64,000 nt of DNA. Origin: Streptomyces novaecaesareae (lineage in GTDB: Bacteria; Actinomycetota; Actinomycetes; Streptomycetales; Streptomycetaceae). The translations under genes and the position numbers were made by a program. The notes under the pieces are model-generated. The model searched no databases and was not told the origin of the DNA. It saw only the letters and a program-made list of their open reading frames with translations. This document shows, piece after piece, positions 1 through 8,760 of this stretch. Where the stretch lies: positions 1 to 64,000 of the forward strand of contig NZ_JNWQ01000005.1 in the NCBI RefSeq assembly GCF_000716875.1. The letters run 5' to 3'. How positions within the stretch are numbered: position 1 is the stretch's first letter; each line of letters starts with the position of its first letter.

Positions 1-54
1 CCGAGATCTACACTAGATCGCTCGTCGGCAGCGTCAGATGTGTATAAGAGACAG
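1..54 (+). other. Illumina Nextera adapter (sequencing artefact)
   Basis: This is not genomic sequence. Bases 1-13 match the end of the Illumina P5 arm, 14-21 are an 8-base i5 index (TAGATCGC), 22-35 are the Nextera read-1 linker, and 36-54 are the 19-base transposase mosaic end (agatgtgtataagagacag). Translations that begin here give the usual contaminant peptides MCIRDS and MYKRQ. Any gene model starting before base 55 is false at its N terminus. Confidence 0.98.
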
Positions 55-334
55 CCCCTGGTCCCTGCACACCCGGGCCCCCGCCGACGCCGGCCTCACC
101 CACTGGCTGCTCTCCACCGCCGCCCTCGCCCTCGGCCTCTGGCTCAGCGAACGCGGCACCTGCGCCTGGGGCCGCTGCGCCGCCCCGGACTGCCACCGCT
201 ACTTCATCGACACCGGACGCCGCACCCCCCAGCGCTACTGCACGCCCCGCTGCGCCACCCGGGTCCGCGTCGCCGCCCACCGGGCCCAGCGGGCCGCGGG
301 GCCCGAGGAATCGTCAGGGGCGGCGTCCCGGTAG
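55..334 (+). CDS. CGNR/ABATE-type zinc-finger protein, 3' fragment
   Basis: This is the C-terminal end of a gene cut by the contig edge. It is read in the frame that has ccc at 56-58 and stops at 332-334. About 92 residues remain. A helical stretch is followed by a Cys-x4-Cys, an FIDTG segment and a second Cys pair (YCTPRC), then a basic tail. The spacing resembles the CGNR zinc finger at the C terminus of the actinobacterial ABATE/CGNR family, described as putative stress-induced transcription regulators. The CGNR tetrad itself is not exact here (RCATR). The upstream part and start are missing, and in-frame residues before base 55 are adapter. Confidence 0.7.
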
Positions 335-390
335 GGGTGGGCCTCGGCGGGCGGCAGTGCGACCGCAAGCCTCCTCGGCCACGCGCCCGG

Positions 391-1425
391 TCAGCCGGAG
401 GCGGCGGGGGAGCGGAAGGCGCGGCGGTAGTCGGTGGGGGTGACGCCGACGCGGGCGGTGAAGTGGCGGCGGAGGTTGGTGGCGCTGCCGAGGCCGCTGC
501 GCTCGCCGATCTGCTCCACGGGCAGGTCGGTGGCTTCGAGGAGGGACTGGGCGCGGGCGAGGCGCTGGTTGAGGAGCCACTGGAGCGGGGTGGTGCCGGT
601 GGCGGCCTGGAGGCGGCGGAAGAAGGTGCGTGGACTCATCCTGGCCCGGCGTGCCAAGTCGGTGGTGGTGATGGGGTGTTCGAGGTTCTCGGTGGCCCAG
701 GAGAGGACGGGGGCGAGGCTGTCGTCGTCGGCCACGGGCACGGCGAGGTCGACGAACTGAGCCTGCCCGCCGGGGCGGTGGGCGGGCACCACCAGCTTGC
801 GTGCCAGCTGGTTGGCCACGTGGGCGCCGAGATCGCGGCGGACGAGGTGCAGGCAGAGGTCGAGCCCGGCGGCGACGCCGGCGCTGGTGAGCACGTCGCC
901 GTCGTCGACGTAGAGCACGCCGTCGTCCGCGGTGACGGCCGGGTACCGGCGGGCCAGGTCGGCGGTGTGCGACCAGTGTGCGGTGGCCCGGCGGCCGTCC
1001 AGCAGGCCGGCGGCGGCGAGCGCGAAGGCGCCGGTGCACAGGGACACCATCCGCGCCCCGGCCCGGGCGGCGCGCCGGAGTTCGGCCACCAGCGCGGGTG
1101 GCACCTCGCGTTCGCCGGTCACGCAGGCGTCCGGGACGGAGGTGACGATCACGGTGTCGGCCCCGGCGAGCGCGTCCCAGCCGTACTCGGCGCGCAGGGA
1201 GAAGCCGAAGCCGCCGGGCGCCCGGGGCGGTGCCGGGGCGTCCGGCGTCTCGGCGCACAGCCGCAGTTCGTACCAGCGGTCGGCGAGCTCGGGCTGCGGG
1301 ATGCCGAAGACCGCGCAGGCCATGCCGAGTTCGTACAGGTCCCAGAGCGGGAGCTCGGCGTGGTCGAGGACGGCGATGGCCACGGTGCCGGGACCGGCAG
1401 CGGGAACGGCGGCAGGAACGGACAT
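391..1425 (-). CDS. GlxA-family transcriptional regulator (DJ-1/PfpI + AraC HTH)
   Basis: A 344-residue regulator. The N-terminal two thirds (about 12-190) form a class I glutamine amidotransferase/DJ-1-like domain with the AVLDHAELPLWDLYELG opening of GlxA proteins. The C terminus (about 235-335) is an AraC-type double helix-turn-helix with the IGERSGLGSATNLRRHF signature. I chose the ATG at 1423-1425, preceded by a G-rich ribosome site; longer versions upstream lack family similarity. It diverges from the imine-reductase-like gene at 1571 across a 145-bp gap, so that enzyme and the following DinB-type gene are plausible targets. The effector is unknown. Confidence 0.88.
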   Translation of the reverse strand: MSVPAAVPAAGPGTVAIAVLDHAELPLWDLYELGMACAVFGIPQPELADRWYELRLCAETPDAPAPPRAPGGFGFSLRAEYGWDALAGADTVIVTSVPDACVTGEREVPPALVAELRRAARAGARMVSLCTGAFALAAAGLLDGRRATAHWSHTADLARRYPAVTADDGVLYVDDGDVLTSAGVAAGLDLCLHLVRRDLGAHVANQLARKLVVPAHRPGGQAQFVDLAVPVADDDSLAPVLSWATENLEHPITTTDLARRARMSPRTFFRRLQAATGTTPLQWLLNQRLARAQSLLEATDLPVEQIGERSGLGSATNLRRHFTARVGVTPTDYRRAFRSPAASG

Positions 1426-1570
1426 GGCGGTGGATACCCCCCTGGCAGGAACCGTGCGGTGAAGGGCAATCCTGCCACTGTCGGGGGCGTTCGGCCATTG
1501 CGAAAGTAGGTGATGTCGATCAAGGGCCGGGCACGCCAGGGCCGTTGAACTGCACGAACAGGAGAACTCC

Positions 1571-2449
1571 ATGTCGCACGAACTGCCGCAGGAATCCGTC
1601 ACCGTCATCGGCCTCGGCGCGATGGGCACCGCACTGGCGGGCGCCTTCCTCGCCGCCGGCCACCCGACCACCGTCTGGAACCGCACGGCGGCCAAGGCCG
1701 AGCCGCTGGTCGCCCGCGGAGCCGTCGCAGCCTCCTCGCCCGAGGCCGCCGTCACGGCCAGTCAGCTGATCGTCGCCTGCGTGCTCGACTACGGCACGCT
1801 GCGCGCCGTGCTGACCGGCCAGGAGGCGGCGCTCGCCGGGCGGACCCTGGTGAACCTCACCTCCGGCTCGCCCGAGCAGGCCCGGGAGCTGGCCGACTGG
1901 GCCGCCGGGCTCGGCCTGGCCTACCTGGACGGCGCCATCATGATCACCCCGCCCGGCATCGGGGGTCCGGACGCCACGGTGCTCTACAGCGGCGCACCGG
2001 ACGTCCTGGCCCGCCACCGCCCGACGCTCGCCGCCCTCGGCGAGCCGGTGGACCTCGGCCCGGACGCCGGGATCGCCGGACTGTACGACACGGCGCTGCT
2101 CGGCCTGATGTGGTCCGCGCTGAGCGGCTGGCTGCACGGCGTCGCGCTGGTCGGCGCGGACGGTGTCCGGGCGGCCGAGTTCACGCCGGTGGCCACCCGC
2201 TGGCTGTCCGGCGCGGTGGCCGGGTTCATCAACCGCTACACCGCTCAGGCCGATGCCCGCACCTACCCGGGCGACGACGCCGGCCTGGACATCCACCTGG
2301 CCGCGATGGAGCACCTGCTGCACGCCAGCCGGGCACGCGGCGTCGACACCACCCTGCCGGAGGTCTTCGCCGGCCAGGCCCGCCAGGCCATCGCCGCCGG
2401 CCACGGGGCCGACAGCTATGCGCGCCTGATCGAGGTGATCGAGAAATGA
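1571..2449 (+). CDS. Imine reductase-like NADPH-dependent oxidoreductase
   Basis: A 292-residue protein with an N-terminal Rossmann fold. The dinucleotide motif GLGAMGTALA is at about residues 14-23, and VWNRT follows; the Arg after the second strand suggests NADPH. The C-terminal all-helical half contains GLYDTALLGLMWSALSGW, the helix that carries the catalytic Asp/Tyr position in the imine reductase/reductive aminase branch of the 6-phosphogluconate/3-hydroxyisobutyrate dehydrogenase superfamily. It has a clear ribosome site (caggagaactcc). Its stop overlaps the next start in ATGA, so the two genes are coupled. The natural substrate cannot be read from sequence; a generic hydroxyacid dehydrogenase-like role is the alternative. 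Confidence 0.85.
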   Translation: MSHELPQESVTVIGLGAMGTALAGAFLAAGHPTTVWNRTAAKAEPLVARGAVAASSPEAAVTASQLIVACVLDYGTLRAVLTGQEAALAGRTLVNLTSGSPEQARELADWAAGLGLAYLDGAIMITPPGIGGPDATVLYSGAPDVLARHRPTLAALGEPVDLGPDAGIAGLYDTALLGLMWSALSGWLHGVALVGADGVRAAEFTPVATRWLSGAVAGFINRYTAQADARTYPGDDAGLDIHLAAMEHLLHASRARGVDTTLPEVFAGQARQAIAAGHGADSYARLIEVIEK

Positions 2450-3120
2450 GTGCTCCTTCCATCGCTCTGCTGCCGAATGCTGTTCCGATGGCCGTCGCAC
2501 CGTCAACTGTCATGCCTGTTACCGCTCCTCCCTCCCCGGTCGACTGGCCTGCGCTGGTGGTCGAGGCCGCCGCAACGACCACCGGCGTCCTCGAACGGGC
2601 GGCCGGTGCCGACTGGTCCCGTCACCCCGCCGGAAGCGACTGGACCGCCCGGGCCACGCTGGACCACCTCGCGCTCGGTGTGCTGGGCTACGCGGGCCTG
2701 CTGACCGCCCGCCCCACCGACCGCTACATCACCCTGTTCGGTTCACTGGACCCCGCCGCCCCGATCCCGCACTGCCTGGAGGGCCTGCGGATCGCGGCCA
2801 CCCTGCTCGCCGCCACCGTGCGGGACACTCCGTCGGCCGTCAGGGCCTGGCACCCGTGGGGCGATTCGGACGGCCCGGGCTTCGCGGCCATGGCGGTGGT
2901 CGAACTCCTCGTCCACGCCTGGGAGCTGGCCCAGGCCTTCGGGCTCGGCTGGCAACCACCCGAGCACCTTGCGGCCCCGGCCGTGGCCCGGCTGTTCCCG
3001 GAGGCGCCGACCGGCCACGGCCACGCCGGAACCCTGCTCTGGTGCACCGGCCGAACCGCGCTCCCGGGGCATCCCCGTCGCCCGGCCGAGGGCTGGCAGT
3101 GGGACGGGCGGGTGCGCTGA
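2446..3120 (+). CDS. DinB/maleylpyruvate-isomerase-type (TIGR03086-like) protein
   Basis: A 224-residue protein that starts in an ATGA overlap with the imine-reductase-like gene. After about 30 variable residues it shows the mycothiol-type DinB fold: SDWTARATLDHL (first metal His) and a later VELLVHAWELA helix (second His). Relatives are metal-binding, mycothiol-dependent isomerases or detoxification proteins of actinomycetes. The coupling suggests it works with the upstream reductase, but the reaction is unknown. An internal ATG at 2488-2490 is an alternative start that would shorten the unstructured N terminus. Confidence 0.75.
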   Translation: MSAPSIALLPNAVPMAVAPSTVMPVTAPPSPVDWPALVVEAAATTTGVLERAAGADWSRHPAGSDWTARATLDHLALGVLGYAGLLTARPTDRYITLFGSLDPAAPIPHCLEGLRIAATLLAATVRDTPSAVRAWHPWGDSDGPGFAAMAVVELLVHAWELAQAFGLGWQPPEHLAAPAVARLFPEAPTGHGHAGTLLWCTGRTALPGHPRRPAEGWQWDGRVR

Positions 3121-3283
3121 GCCCGGGGGCTCCCCACATCGACGCGCTCAAGCGGCTCACCTCCTTCCGGGCCACCCCCTCGGCCGACCCCCGGTAGGCG
3201 GCTCGCCGCCCGACCACCGACCCGCACTGGCGTTCGATCGTCCGAGTGGCTGGCGCACTGCATCCGTTGCGCCCGGATATCCG

Positions 3284-3321
3284 AAGAGCCTCGCCGGAAA
3301 AAGGATTCCGGCGAGGCTCTT
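3284..3321. terminator. Bidirectional hairpin terminator
   Basis: A perfect 16-bp inverted repeat (arms 3284-3299 and 3306-3321) with a 6-base loop lies between the rightward gene ending at 3120 and the leftward immunity-like gene ending at 3354. The arms are symmetrical, so it can serve both directions. Confidence 0.85.
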
Positions 3322-3353
3322 GGAAGTGCCGGTTCAGTGTGAACCGAACCGGT

Positions 3354-3731
3354 CTACTTGTCGGCCTGCACCTCGGTGGAGATCATTCGCACTTCGGGGA
3401 GGGTCCGCGGCGGCTCATCCCCGTACCACGCGAATTCAATGGCTGCGAGATACCCGTCGCCCACCCAGAGGAGAATCTCCCCGAACAGGGAGCCGGCCTC
3501 GTCCACGACAATCGATCGCACCGGAACCACGCCGGACGCCACCGAAGGAGGTGCGCCTTCCAGTACCCGCACGTCGACGCTCGCTGATTCCGGACCCCAC
3601 TGCGCGTACACCTCGACGAGGTCGATCTGGGCCAGCAGTTCGGCTGCCCCGGGAAATTCCTGCGAGAGTACCAGTTCGAGCACGCCTCTCTCCCTGGGGT
3701 TCAGGGGGCGGGGCGTGATGGCAACCGTCAT
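3354..3731 (-). CDS. Candidate immunity protein for the adjacent polymorphic toxin
   Basis: A 125-residue, acidic, cytosolic-looking protein with no signal peptide. It opens with TPRPLNPRERGVLELVL and ends in an LLWVGDGYLAAIEFAWYGDE strand segment. This is the layout of a small actinobacterial family often found as short downstream genes; I recognise the pattern from memory and know of no tested function. I chose the ATG at 3729-3731 because it has a GGAGG 8 bases upstream; an ATG 63 bases further up lacks this. The gene lies 90 bp downstream of the toxin on the same strand, the standard immunity position, and ends at the hairpin at 3284-3321. The immunity role is inferred from position and size. 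Confidence 0.6.
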   Translation of the reverse strand: MTVAITPRPLNPRERGVLELVLSQEFPGAAELLAQIDLVEVYAQWGPESASVDVRVLEGAPPSVASGVVPVRSIVVDEAGSLFGEILLWVGDGYLAAIEFAWYGDEPPRTLPEVRMISTEVQADK

Positions 3732-3821
3732 GGTGGGGGCCTCCGGAAACTCGCCCCTCGGGGCGGGAAACAGCGAATTCATTGTCACGTTCAAGGTTGC
3801 TTGCGGCGCCCTCGTACAAGG

Positions 3822-6800
3822 CTACGGGGTTACCGGGAACTTCGCCCGGATGAATGCCGTGCCGAGCCGCGGTACTCCGTCCATCACCACTCCTCGGATC
3901 GTCACCACCTCGCCCTCGATCACGCGGGTGACCTCGTAGAACCCGCCGGGGGGCAGGTCCGTGGCGCCGTGCAGGCTGTCCATGACCAGGCGAAGGGCCT
4001 GTTCGCGGCCTCCGGCCTTGGCGATGATGTCACTGAACCCGTGCTTCGCCACGTCGATCACGTGGACGAGGTTCTCCTCGGTGTTCCACGTCTTCCACGC
4101 GCTCTCCAGGGCCTCCGTCGTGATGCCGCAGGCCGGCCCCGTGTTGTGCACGAGCACCGGGGTGTTCCCGGCGATCACGTAGTAGGTGTGAATGCCACGG
4201 ATCGTGAGGTTGTAGGCGGGCTGGACGGTGCTCCACGTCCTGGCCGACGACACCGTCGCGGTGCCGGCCGGGGCGGTCAGCGTCTCTCCGCCGGTGAGCT
4301 CGCCGGCGTCGACCCAGGCCGCGCGCTTCTGCGACCAGAACGGGTGGTGGGCCGTGGCCGTGATGCTGCCGGAGTTGCCCGTACCGTCCGTGACGACCAG
4401 GTCGACGAACTCGCGGTCGTCCGGGGTGTAGATGGTGGCGTCGACCAGCCTCGGGCCGGTCTCCCCGGTCTGAGGGTCCGTAGCGAGGACGCGGTCCCCG
4501 ATGCGTATCTGCTCGATGGGCCGGGCGGTACCGTCGGCCATCAGGACCGGGGTACCGGCGGGGAAGCTGTTCGGCCTGATCAGACAGGTCCCGGGGACCT
4601 TGGAGAAGAGCTTCTCCAGGAAGCTCAGGACCTTCGAGCCGCCGGGGATCTTCTCGGCCCACTTGGCGAGCTTGGCGACAGCGGCGGCGTCTCCGGCCAG
4701 CGGGATGGCGCTGAGGCAGGCCAAGGTCGCGTTCGCGACGTCCTTCTGCAGCGCGTAGATGCCGCAGTTGATGAGTGCCGCGCCGGTGCCGACGCCGGGG
4801 ATCAGGGAGACGACGTCCAGCAGGCCGTGGACGATGCCGAGGGCGGTGTCCATCCAGCCCGGGTCGCCGCTCTCCCCGATCTGCTTGCGGAGTTCGGCCT
4901 CCAGGTTCGCTTCGGTGGCCTTCTGTGCGGCGTCGGCCTCGGCCTTCAACTTCGCGTCGGTCTGGGCCTCCTCGGCGGCCAGCCGCGCTGCTTCCTGCTC
5001 CGCTTCGTGCTTCGTCGTGTAGGCCTGGAAGGCGTTGCTCGCTGCCTGCGCCGCGATCTGCTTGTCCTGCCCTGCCGCCTCCGCGTCGGCCCGCGCCTGG
5101 GCGGCCGACTGGTAGGCGCTGGCAGCGGAGACCTGCGCGGAGTTCGCGGAGGCCTGGGCCTTCTGTGCCGAGTACGCCGCGGACGCGGCTGACTTCCGCG
5201 CCGAGGCCTCCGCAGCGGTGGCGGTCTTCGCCGATTCGGCGGCCTTCTGCGCACTCGTGGCGGCCGCGTCGGCCTTGGTGCGGGCGTCGGCCGCGTAGCC
5301 GGCTGCCTGGTCCGCTGCGGCCTTGGCCTGGTCGGAGGCGGTCTTGGCCTCGTCGGCGGCGCCGCGGGCCACGGCGGCGGCCTGGACGGCCTCGGCGGCG
5401 CTCTGCTGGGCGTAGGCCGTCACGGCCGACGCCTCGGCGATCATCCGCTCGATCTCGGCCTTGTGGGTCGCCGCCAGCGCGTCCTTGCGCGCGGCGGTGT
5501 ACTGGCCGGTCTCGACGAAGGTGCGCAGTACGTCGGGCGTGCCCTCCAGCGCGACCTGCGCGGCGGCCTTGACCTCGGCCCCGCCGGACGCGCGCAGCGC
5601 AGCGGCCTTGACCTGGTCGTCGGAGAGCTGGGCGAGGTAGCGACCGTTGTTCAGGAAGTCGCGCAGGGCTTCGACGTTCCCGTTGAGCGCGGCGCGTCCG
5701 GCTGCCTGGACACTGGGACCGCCGTCGTTGACGATCTTGGCGACGCTGAGCTGGAAGTCCGGTGCGGCGGCCTGGTACTGACCTGTGTTCAGGAACGCGG
5801 CCACCGTGTTCGCGTCGCCCTTGAGGGCGGTGGTGGCCGCGGCGCGGACGGCGGGCAGCTCCGAGCCGGCCGCGAGGTTCGAGACCCGCTCCCGGTTGTC
5901 GAGGTCGATCGCCTGGCGCCGCCCCGAACGGACGAAGTCCAGCACCGTGGTGTCGTCCCCGGCGACCGCGGTCCGCGCGGCGGCGCTCTCCCACGGCCCG
6001 GCGATCTTCATGGACAGGACGGCGAGCTTGCGCCCGTCCGTGGCGACCATGGCGATGTCGGGGTTCGGCTGGGTGAGTGCGGCGGCCAGACGGTCCGCCT
6101 CGTCCTTGCTCTGGCGCAACTGCTGGACGGCGTCGCCGACGGCGGTCTGCTTGTCGTCGTACGCGGCCTTGGCGGCCCGCGCCTTCTCCACGTCCGCAGC
6201 AGTCCTGGCCGTGCGGTCCTCGTCCTCGGCGCGCGTGGCCAGGTCGTGGACCTGGTTGGCCTTGTCGACCGCGTCCTTGGCGGTCTGTGCGGCAGCCACG
6301 GCGGCGTCCGCGTGAGCCTTCGAGACGGTGGCGGCCTGCGCGGCCTCGCCCGCGTGCTGGGCGGTTTCCTGCGCGGCCTGCGCGGCATTGTGGGCGTGCG
6401 TGGCCGCGGAGTCCGCCAAGGCCTTGGCTTCGGTCGCGGCCTTCGCGGCCTCGCCCGCCAGCGACTTGGCGGCGGTCGCTGCCCGCGTCGCCTCCTGGGC
6501 CTGGCGGCGCGTCGCGGCGGCGGCGGCCTTGGCCCGCGCCGACTGGGCACCGGCCGCGGACGCGAAGCCGCCCGCCTGGTCGGCCGAGTCGGCGGCGGCC
6601 TGCGCGTTGCCGCCCGCGCTCAGCGCGGCGTCCGCCGCCTGCTGGCTCGCGGCGGCAGCCGTGTTGGCCTGCGTGAGTGAGGCGGAGGAGGCCGCGGCTG
6701 CGTTCGCGGCGGTCTCGGCCGCCGTCGCGGCCTGTGCGGCGGCATCCGCCTTGGAGCGGTCCGACGCGGCCCCGGCGGCCGCGTTACGGGCCGCCGTCGC

Positions 6801-7862
6801 GGCCTGTGCCGCGCCCGCGGCGGCGTACGACGCCTGGGATGCCGCGCTGGCCGCGGTGCGCGCCGAGTTGGTGGCGCTGCGGGCGGCCTTCATCGCCGTC
6901 TGGGCGGCCTCCGCCGCCCGACCCGCGGCATCGGCCGCGCGCCCGGCTGCCGCGCCCGCCGCGTTCGTGTCGTTGCGGGCGGCCTCGGTCTCGGCCGCAG
7001 CCTTCGCCGCCGACTCCTTGGCCAGCTGCGAGGCGGCGACCGCCTGTGCGGAGGCCTCCTTCGCGGCCTCCGTCTCACGCACCGCCTGTGCGGAGGCCTC
7101 CTTGGCCTGCTGCGTCAGCTGGGCGATGCTGGTGCGCTCGGCGTCGCGGGCCCTGGCCACGTGCACGCCGACAGTGAGGAACTCCCGTACGTCCTCGATG
7201 GAACCGTTGATCGCCAGCCGCGCCGCGGCCTGTGTGTTGGGGCCGCCCTCGCTCAGGATCTGGACGAGCTTCACCCGGTCGTCCGCGTCCCGCGCGGTGT
7301 ACTGGCTTTCGTTGAGGAAGACCTGGATGTCGTCGGGGGTGCCGTTCAACGCCGCCTTCGCGGCGGCCTGGACGCCGGAGCCGGCGCCGTTCATCAGCGA
7401 GGCGGCCTTCAGCTGCTGATCGACCTTCAGCGGCTCCTGCCAGCCGCTCTTCAGGAAGGTCTGAAGGGCGTCCGGCGTTCCCGCCAGTGCCTTGCGCGCC
7501 GCCTCCCGCACGCTCGGGCCGCCGAGCGTCAGGATCTGCGCGGCGCTGACCTGGTCGTCCTGCACCTGGGCGAGCAGCCGATCGCTGCCCAGGAACTTGC
7601 GAACGTCGTCGTCCGAACCGGTCAGCGCTGCCTCGGCCGCGGCCTTGACCGCCGTACCGCCGTCCTTCCAGTACGCGACAACCCTGCCGCGCTCGGTCAT
7701 CGGGACCGCCGCTTCCTCGGGCAGCGGGTCTGCCGCGGCAATGGGCGCGACGCCGAGCAGTCCGGCCGTCAGCGCCAGCGGCAAAAGGCGCAGGCTGAGC
7801 TTTCCGGATATGGAATCCCCACCCCGCCTTCGCCACCTGGATCGGACATTCAATCCACCCAC
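3822..7862 (-). CDS. Secreted polymorphic toxin: ALF repeats, Hint domain, C-terminal toxin tip
   Basis: About 1,346 residues. Order: basic N terminus and signal peptide ending near GVAPIAAA; four ALF-type repeats (about 55-240; pattern AALxGtpddvxxFL); a long Ala-rich helical region (about 245-617); a second ALF block (about 620-810); more Ala-rich helices (about 810-1000); a hydrophobic pretoxin segment (about 1003-1087); a Hint autoprocessing domain (about 1092-1238) opening CLIRPNSFPAGTPVLMADG and ending LVHN; and a tip of about 107 residues. The tip has a conserved-looking KHGFSDIIAK, GGFYEVTRV and VVMDGVPRLGTAF pattern, reminiscent of BECR-fold RNase toxins. The start is uncertain: the GTG at 7860-7862 has GAGAGGTGAG upstream, and an ATG at 7881-7883 is possible. 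The next gene downstream is a likely immunity gene. Confidence 0.85.
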   Translation of the reverse strand: MGGLNVRSRWRRRGGDSISGKLSLRLLPLALTAGLLGVAPIAAADPLPEEAAVPMTERGRVVAYWKDGGTAVKAAAEAALTGSDDDVRKFLGSDRLLAQVQDDQVSAAQILTLGGPSVREAARKALAGTPDALQTFLKSGWQEPLKVDQQLKAASLMNGAGSGVQAAAKAALNGTPDDIQVFLNESQYTARDADDRVKLVQILSEGGPNTQAAARLAINGSIEDVREFLTVGVHVARARDAERTSIAQLTQQAKEASAQAVRETEAAKEASAQAVAASQLAKESAAKAAAETEAARNDTNAAGAAAGRAADAAGRAAEAAQTAMKAARSATNSARTAASAASQASYAAAGAAQAATAARNAAAGAASDRSKADAAAQAATAAETAANAAAASSASLTQANTAAAASQQAADAALSAGGNAQAAADSADQAGGFASAAGAQSARAKAAAAATRRQAQEATRAATAAKSLAGEAAKAATEAKALADSAATHAHNAAQAAQETAQHAGEAAQAATVSKAHADAAVAAAQTAKDAVDKANQVHDLATRAEDEDRTARTAADVEKARAAKAAYDDKQTAVGDAVQQLRQSKDEADRLAAALTQPNPDIAMVATDGRKLAVLSMKIAGPWESAAARTAVAGDDTTVLDFVRSGRRQAIDLDNRERVSNLAAGSELPAVRAAATTALKGDANTVAAFLNTGQYQAAAPDFQLSVAKIVNDGGPSVQAAGRAALNGNVEALRDFLNNGRYLAQLSDDQVKAAALRASGGAEVKAAAQVALEGTPDVLRTFVETGQYTAARKDALAATHKAEIERMIAEASAVTAYAQQSAAEAVQAAAVARGAADEAKTASDQAKAAADQAAGYAADARTKADAAATSAQKAAESAKTATAAEASARKSAASAAYSAQKAQASANSAQVSAASAYQSAAQARADAEAAGQDKQIAAQAASNAFQAYTTKHEAEQEAARLAAEEAQTDAKLKAEADAAQKATEANLEAELRKQIGESGDPGWMDTALGIVHGLLDVVSLIPGVGTGAALINCGIYALQKDVANATLACLSAIPLAGDAAAVAKLAKWAEKIPGGSKVLSFLEKLFSKVPGTCLIRPNSFPAGTPVLMADGTARPIEQIRIGDRVLATDPQTGETGPRLVDATIYTPDDREFVDLVVTDGTGNSGSITATAHHPFWSQKRAAWVDAGELTGGETLTAPAGTATVSSARTWSTVQPAYNLTIRGIHTYYVIAGNTPVLVHNTGPACGITTEALESAWKTWNTEENLVHVIDVAKHGFSDIIAKAGGREQALRLVMDSLHGATDLPPGGFYEVTRVIEGEVVTIRGVVMDGVPRLGTAFIRAKFPVTP

Positions 7863-8222
7863 CAGAGACTCACCTCTCCACATCCACTCGGCCGCACTTC
7901 GGCCTCGGGAGCATAACTGCAGATGACTCACCGCCAGAAACGTGGGAAGCAAAGCCTCCTGACGCATCGAATGGGCGACAATTCGGACAAAGACCTATCA
8001 ATCCTGCTGGTCGGCGGAGGCTTTCCGATCCTCGTCACTTCCCTGGGGTCGGGGCCAGTGATTCAAATACTGGCAATGCCCTAGACTGCGGGCCGTCAAG
8101 TCTTGGGGGAAGGCGATCGCGGGGGTGTCCGGTCGCGCTGCCTGTTTCCCACGCATCAGTCCTCACCTGCACCATCCGACGTGCGGTCAAGATCCTGTCA
8201 ACCACGATGAAAGGAACGCGAG
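7863..8222. promoter_or_regulatory. Divergent intergenic region, toxin / secreted-protein block
   Basis: These 360 bases contain no supported gene. They must hold the leftward promoter of the toxin and the rightward promoter of the secreted-protein block. The middle part (about 7970-8090) is less GC-rich than its surroundings. A TAGACT -10-like hexamer lies near 8082, but I see no convincing -35 element. A GAAAGGAAC ribosome site precedes the ATG at 8223. Confidence 0.4.
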
Positions 8223-8711
8223 ATGAAGAACGGCATAACGCGATGGCTGGCCATCGGCGCGGTAGCCGCCGCCACGACGCTCGGGGCCGGCGCGCTCGCC
8301 AGCGCCGACACCACTTCCGCCGGTGACGTCGCCACCGCTCCGCCGGCCGTCGAGGACTTCGCCTACCCCGGCGACTCCCCGAACCCGCAGCTCAAGCTCA
8401 TCCGCGGCGACGGTCACATCATGCTGGCGGACTGCAACACCGTCACCCAGATCCAGCTGTGGAGCGTCGCCGTCCCGAGCCCCAGCGGGGGCCCCGGTGT
8501 GTGCTTCCGGGTCAGCGGCACCACCGGGTACCTGTCCCTTGAGCTCCCGCAGACCTTCATGATCCAGACCGGTGACAAGGCCGTACGTGCCGACCTCACC
8601 TCCGAGGGGGTGGCGCAGACCGTCGACGTCGCCAAGAACAGCTACACCACCGTCGGTCAAGCCATGGGCCAGAAGCCGACCATGCTCGTCGAACTGCGCG
8701 TCACCGGCTGA
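8223..8711 (+). CDS. Small secreted protein, paralogue 1
   Basis: A 162-residue protein with an Ala-rich signal peptide (about 1-28, ending ALASA). I recognise no family. The mature part carries PPAVEDFAYPG, then KLIRGDGHIMLADC and QIQLW, with a second Cys at VCFRV that could pair with the first. It ends in a beta-rich stretch, LVELRVTG. The next gene repeats the same motifs in the same order, so they are a tandem duplication. The 49-bp gap to it and shared orientation suggest one transcript that may continue into the trypsin-fold genes. Function unknown. Confidence 0.8.
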   Translation: MKNGITRWLAIGAVAAATTLGAGALASADTTSAGDVATAPPAVEDFAYPGDSPNPQLKLIRGDGHIMLADCNTVTQIQLWSVAVPSPSGGPGVCFRVSGTTGYLSLELPQTFMIQTGDKAVRADLTSEGVAQTVDVAKNSYTTVGQAMGQKPTMLVELRVTG

Positions 8712-8760
8712 CCTGACGCCACCGCCCGCTGACCGACCATCGACCGACACAGGATCACCA

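Noticed and set aside
40..1509. Long rightward frame beginning MYKRQ
   Set aside because: It begins inside the adapter and then runs antisense to the GlxA-type gene; no domain is recognisable.
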